Assembly: GCA_038380795.1 (NCBI GenBank)
Contig: CM076272.1
Span: 3,291,001 to 3,355,000 of the forward strand
Direction of reading: 5' to 3'
Length of the DNA: 64,000 nt
Source of the DNA: Pyrocephalus nanus
Taxonomy: Eukaryota; Chordata; Aves; Passeriformes; Tyrannidae
The first letter of the stretch is position 1. Every line of letters starts with the position of its first letter. The translations under genes and the position numbers were made by a program. This document shows, one piece after another, positions 58,841 to 64,000 of this stretch. The notes below the pieces were generated by a model that saw only the letters and a program-made list of their open reading frames with translations, made no database searches and was not told where the DNA came from.

Positions 58841-60289
58841 CAGGCTTGCTGGATCCCAGTGCTGTGGAGCAGACCATCTGCTTGGGAAGGTGTGCAGATA
58901 CCCAAGCATGAACAGCCATATGATGGGGTCCCCCTGGTGGTACCCAAGTGCCTCCTGGCACCATGGTACCTGGCACCTGACAGTTTTAACTATATTTATT
59001 TGCATGTCAAGGTTGGGAGCCTGGCAGGGCTGGGCTCTGCTCCCCCGCACCATCCGGGAAATCTGGGGGGATCCCAGGTCACGTGGGGAGCACGAGTCAG
59101 GCTGGGGGAACTGAGCCAAATCTTCATTCACATTCTTAAGGGAGGTTTTATCTTATTTTCCTTCTTGTATTGATGACTAGAGCAGTGATGAGTCCCTTGA
59201 GCAATGGCATCACTACGTATGTGGGGCAGGAGATCAAAGCCCTCCCTGCTACCCACCAGGACCAGCTCTCTTCCCTGGATTCCTTGCTTCCACTCATCAC
59301 CTCCTCCTCTCCCCTCTCATCCCTGGGCTCAGCTCTCCGCTGTGGCATCTCCCACGGGAGCTGGTCGGCAGTGGCTGCACTGTGCCGGCGCTGTCAGCCC
59401 TGACTCGTGCTGCTGTGCTTCCTTCCCCGGTGCCTGTCACTGCCTGTTCCCGGTGACAATGACAAATTGGCATTTGAAACTCGTATTGGTATTTTTTATG
59501 CTGATTTCTTTCTCAGGCTCCACTGCTGAGATTTCGAGAAAGAGAATGAGCATTTTAGGATAATCTTACAAGCAGAAAAATTATTACATGTCAAACACCG
59601 AATGGGGAGTTTAAAAGGCTCCCAGGTGGGCTGCAGAATTAAATGTTTGGAGGCTTTTTTTCCCCCAGTGAGGTAAGAAACGGCAGTGTCACCATAGCAA
59701 CTGCAGGGCAAATTCTGGGCAGCAGCTCAGTGCATTGTCAGGGTTGCCCCAGCCCACCTGCACAGCCTTTAGGGTGCCCATCCTGTGAGATGCAAGGGGC
59801 TGGGATGGCCCCAACCCCACACATCCCCCAGTCCTGCAGCCAAGGTGTCATGGGAGCCAGCAGGTTTGCTGGCATGAGATACACCACGGTCAAAAGCTCC
59901 CCGAGACCAATGGGATGCAGGCCCTGCTCCTGGTGAAGGACCATCCCAACCACCACAACCCCTCCTGGTTTCTCCATCCCACCTGCTTTGGTCTCTTGCA
60001 CAAGGCTGGATGCGCTCCCTGCATCCATCTAGCTGGGTGCTTCCAGGGATGGGGGCATCAAGGGATGGAGAGGCAGCTGGGACCTAACACTCCTGCCTTA
60101 AAGAGGGGCTCCAAGGTGCCCCAAGTCATCAGGTAAGAGCAGCTAAAGAGCTCAGCAGTGTAGGTTGGAGTCCCTCATGTGCTCCCGTGCCAAACAGGAA
60201 AGTTGTCACCTCCCCAGTTGTACAGAGCCTTATCTGCCTCCTGCCTGTCACTGTTTCCATGTTGACTCTCTGATGGCTGAGGAAATCAT

Positions 60290-60480
60290 TGTGAGCAACC
60301 AGGGGTTAATTGAGTGTTAGTTAACTCCTGGTGCTCTCACCTGGCCTGCCAGGGTTACAGTAATTAGCACAACCTGAGCTGGCTCATTAACGGGCTTTGC
60401 AGAGAGAGTCACAGGTAGCAGGGGGTTTACACCGGCTTGATTATTTCTCATCTCCATTAGTACCAGCCACTGAGAAAGGA
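60290..60480. promoter_or_regulatory. GTTAAT-rich enhancer-like block
   Basis: GGGGTTAATTGAG and TTAGTTAACTCC lie within 25 bp, followed by ACAGTAATTAGCAC, CTCATTAACGGGC and TTGATTATTTCTC. The first pair resembles half-sites for HNF1/POU-type factors. No coding potential. Confidence 0.27.
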
Positions 60481-62093
60481 TTTGTAGGAGGGAAACTGGT
60501 TTATCTTCAGATGAAGCAAGATATACCCTGGGAACAGGGCTGATCCATGGGAAGAGATAGGGACAGCAGAGCTTTACCCACAGGGTGGGTGAGGAGGGCT
60601 TGATGCCAGCCCTGCTCTGGGCTGAAAGCTGCCATGGTCCTTAAGGGAGCTGCAGTTCAGCTACAAACAATGATGATGACAATAATAAAGGGAAACATTC
60701 AGCAGTTACAAAGGGCTGCCATTTTCAAGGGGCTCCAATTTAATTTGTGAAAGACACCCAGAAGCTCGAATGCCAGCAGCAGCTGCCTCCATGGCTCTGA
60801 CCATGCCAGTCCATCAGGCAGAGGGACAGCAGCCAGGGACCAGCCTGGCATCCAGCTGGTAGCCACCAGGTGAGGAGGGTGGCCCAGTGCTTCACACTTT
60901 GTGGTCACCACCACCTTTCTTCTTCTTCCATAACACGAGGCTCCACAGGCTCCTGGGAAGCTGCTTTCCATCTCCTCCTCTGCCTACCTTGGAGCCAGAT
61001 TTCCCATCTACAGGAAGAACATCATAAACTCTGGGTCTTGTGGGGCACTCAAAGCCATGCTAGATATCCCAAACCCACTAAGATCCCCCACTTGGCCCCA
61101 GATCTCATGTCAGTCCCTCTGCTCTCCTGTCCTGTTACTGCAGACCAAGGCAGGGCTTCAGTGACTCCAGGAGGAACCTCAACAAGCAGCACAGGGTGTG
61201 TGCAGAGCTGGGAGCCAGCAAGGCCAGCTGCAGACCCGAATCCTGCCTGGCAGGGGGTGATTAAAGCCTCCCTGCCCTTGCTGATGACCAGGCTGGCCGA
61301 GCCATGCAGGATGGATGCTGCTGTTGAGAGGCAGCAGGGAATGTTCCCCTCGGTATCAGATTTATAGCGAGGCTGTAGATCAATTACCAGCAGCCTCCGA
61401 CCTTGAAAGCAGTGGCACAGAGGGCTACAGAGCATCTCCCTCCGTTTTCCAGGCAGGAGGTACCCATAGGGGAGGTGATAATCCATGGGGGGGCTCTCAG
61501 CAAGAGCCCCACAGTTCCTGGAGGGGATGCACAGACGTAAGTAATTTAGCTCACATGCTACACACACACATTTCTCCCTCTGGCACCCCTGTACCCTTGT
61601 TTTCCTCCTCCCTGGTGTGCCCAAACACACAGGCAGGCCCCAAACCCTAGGAAGGGGAAAGAATCCAGCTCATGAGCCTGTTGTAAAGTGACTGACTGAA
61701 GCACATGACACACAAGGAGATGGGGGAGCAGGCAGAGAGAAGCCAGCTTGGCTCTACCTTCCCTGAACTTGCTGTAGACTCCAATGAAACCTGACTTTTG
61801 GAAGGTGATCAAGCTTCCCGAAGTCCAGGGATATCCCTGGTGAAAAGGGGACAATTTGATTTCTCAGAGACTCACACTAGGGTGAAACAGTGTCATTTGA
61901 TTCAGAAAGCAAGCAGTAGCCTTGGTGCCAGCAATGGGCAGCTCCTCCTTCCAACAACATGGTGGAAACATAAGGATAGGGCATCTTCTTGCATGGATGG
62001 TGAGAACACTGTCCCTCCTCCTAGCTGAAGGAGGGGATGTGACACCCAACTCTACTCCCCCTCCTCAATCACTGGGGCCTCAGCTCAGAGGGC

Positions 62094-62108
62094 TTTTTTT
62101 TTTTTTTT
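62094..62108 (+). repeat. T15 homopolymer
   Basis: Fifteen T followed by CCCC. No associated retroposon body was recognised. Confidence 0.9.
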
Positions 62109-63709
62109 CCCCTCACAGGCAAACAAAGTGGAAAATTAATTCCTTTAGATAGCAAATGAGTTTAATAGAAATGGTGATGGAGTTACACTGTGCCAAGAAT
62201 GTTAATCCGGTACCTGATGTGGCTGGACTCTCAAGCAGGGCAATGTGGGAGGAGGAAGGTTGCAATTAAGAGCAGAGGCATCAGGTCTGTGCCCAGACTG
62301 TCCCCAGCTGCTCGTCACACCGAGCAGGATGGGACCCTGATCTCTTTTTCTACCAAGACTCAATACTCTAAGACAAGTGGTGACAGCTTGTTGGCCTTTG
62401 CCCGTATCAGTGAATTTTGTACAGTGAAGTCCAGAAGAGAAGTGAGCTCCAGTACAGGGCAGGCTGGGAAGTGGCCCTGGCAGAGCCTTCTCTTGCAAAG
62501 CCTGGGGCTCCCGGGTCACCAGGGACAGGATTTGTGTGCAAAATGGGAAAACCTGCCGTGTGGAGTGCGGCAGCTCTGCCAGCACACAGACAGCTCTGGA
62601 GAGCATCCAGATCCACCCCAGGGCAGCCAGGATTTCAATCAAGGTCTTTGTAAACAGAGTTACACAAAAACAAGATGTGAATGTCCCTGCTTCTGCTGCT
62701 CACTGAGAGGTGGCATGAGGCCAAGCCCGAGCTCCATCCCACGGCTGTGGAGCTGGCCATGGCATTTACACATCCCTTGGATTTGGCTTTGGGAGCGGCA
62801 GGTTAAACAGAGAATGGGACACACAAGCTGCTGGAGCCACTTGCTGGACCTGCAGCTGCCCTCCCTTCTTAGGCAGACTCTGCTACCTCTGCAAATCTTC
62901 ACCTGAGTGCAGCTTCCAGCCTCACCTCTCTGCTTCTCCTGCAACAGCCTGGTCTTGCTCCAGTCCCAGCCCAGGAGTGGGGGCATCAACTGGGACACCA
63001 GGGATGCTCCCCTTTCCTCAAAGCTTCTGCTGCCAAGGTGACACGTGTCCGAGTTCAATAAAGCCTTGCAAAGGTGGGCTGGCATTTGTCTGCACGTGGC
63101 TTTTTTACTCATCCTTTTCATCTGGGTAATTTATTCCCTCTTTCCCCAACACAGCTTTAATTGAGTTCACAGCAGGATCTCGGCACGGGAGCAAAGAACC
63201 AAACACCATCAGCTTCCCCAGGCAGGGACCCCGCAGAGAGCTACCAGGCAAGTGCTGTGCCTGGCCACATCCTGGCTCCTTGCACCCCACTGGGAATCTC
63301 CCGCCTGCCTTGGCAGCCTCCCAGGCAGGGCAGGAGCCAGTCAAGCTGCCCAGGCAGTGCAGTTCGGCACAAGCTGGGGCAAGTGACAGATAAACCTGGT
63401 GGGTCCCAATTCCCCCACCAGCTCCTGCCACGCTGCTCAGGATCAGGCCAAGAACAGTCACACTTGCACAGCCCACCTGCATCACCCCTTTTCCAAGCAG
63501 CCCTCCAGGAAGCAGGAGACTGTGGCAGGACACTCCCATGCACTAGGGCACGGAGGAGCAGGAGCTACTGCTGCTTTCCTCTCCACTCAGTCACCAGGAA
63601 AAGCCCACGCTTCTGCTGCCAGAGCATATTTGATTCTTCTGCTAACCTGACCTTATTTAGTTCATTATAAGCCCCCAGGACATTGCAACTGTAACTTAAA
63701 AGGAAAAAG

Positions 63710-63724
63710 AAAAAAAAAAAAAAA
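63710..63724 (+). repeat. A15 homopolymer
   Basis: Fifteen A preceded by the A-rich AAAAGGAAAAAG. No associated retroposon body or target-site duplication was recognised. Confidence 0.9.
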
Positions 63725-64000
63725 GCCTAACAAAAATACAAACCTTTTCTCTGATCAATAGTGCAGGCAACTGGAAAAGGTATAATTCAATTTGTCAGCA
63801 CACAGTTATTAGTTACTGTGATGGAGCCCTTTCTCCCAGCCCTGCTTCCCTCGATGCTCCTGATGCTGCTGTCCCCAGGGTAGGGAAGAAGCCCACAGTG
63901 TGACAGGGAACCAGGGAAGGGCTGAGCTCCAGCACAGCCACACAGGAGCTAATGGGGCTGTGAGCTGTGAGTCGAGGCTTTGCGGCACCTGGGAGAGGCA

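Larger units (their letters stand above)
37981..64000. other. Non-coding DNA upstream of the LINGO1 CpG island, no gene recognised
   Basis: About 26 kb with no supported coding exon. In mammals LINGO1 has additional distal 5' exons, so part of this may be intron of longer transcripts, but I could not identify such an exon from sequence. It holds short microsatellites, A/T runs, a degenerate tandem array at 58.55-58.84 kb and AT-rich homeodomain-motif clusters listed separately. Local CpG-rich patches near 44.3 and 50.3 kb are too short and weak to call as promoters. Confidence 0.55.

Noticed and set aside
62190..62906. Plus-strand open frame of 238 codons
   Set aside because: No recognisable domain or exon signals and overlapping frames of similar length; treated as chance.
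1..64000. Search for CRISPR arrays, tRNA/rRNA genes, phage or a novel multi-gene system
   Set aside because: No direct-repeat/spacer arrays, no cloverleaf or rRNA motifs and no co-oriented gene clusters; the window is ordinary avian DNA around one gene.

Overview
This is vertebrate chromosomal DNA, almost certainly from a bird. It contains one confident protein-coding gene, LINGO1, on the minus strand. The bird call rests on three things: an uninterrupted 613-codon LINGO1 reading frame, the 3' tail of a CR1 retroposon near 19.8 kb, and very sparse interspersed repeats in about 64 kb. I cannot name the species. There are no operons, phage, CRISPR arrays or bacterial-type genes, and I found no previously undescribed multi-gene system.

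Layout, read in the direction of LINGO1 transcription (high to low coordinates). From about 38 to 64 kb is upstream non-coding DNA with microsatellites, a degenerate TAAAT-rich tandem array at 58.6 kb and several AT-rich homeodomain-motif clusters that look like enhancer candidates. From about 36.8 to 38.0 kb is a strong CpG island. On its minus strand it carries a 5' exon ending in an ATG-CGG codon pair at a splice donor (exon end 37255). A 14.2-kb intron follows (37254 to 23032), and the acceptor at 23032/23031 leads into the single large coding exon (stop at 21178-21180). Splicing the two keeps the frame and yields an alternative N-terminus of six extra residues, with the same layout as the mammalian long form of LINGO1. 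Downstream is a short 3' UTR with a cluster of AATAAA signals about 340-420 nt past the stop. The remaining roughly 20.7 kb is intergenic, with more enhancer-like AT-rich blocks, a polypurine tract and the CR1 tail.

Functionally, the window is one neural gene with its promoter, first intron and flanking candidate regulatory DNA. LINGO1 is a type I membrane leucine-rich-repeat/Ig protein known as a component of the Nogo receptor complex and a negative regulator of axon growth and myelination. Most other open frames are shadows or chance GC-rich frames. The most informative observations are the reconstructed start exon, a four-codon upstream ORF spanning its splice junction, an alternative in-frame donor in the CpG island, and the 58.6-kb degenerate tandem array.
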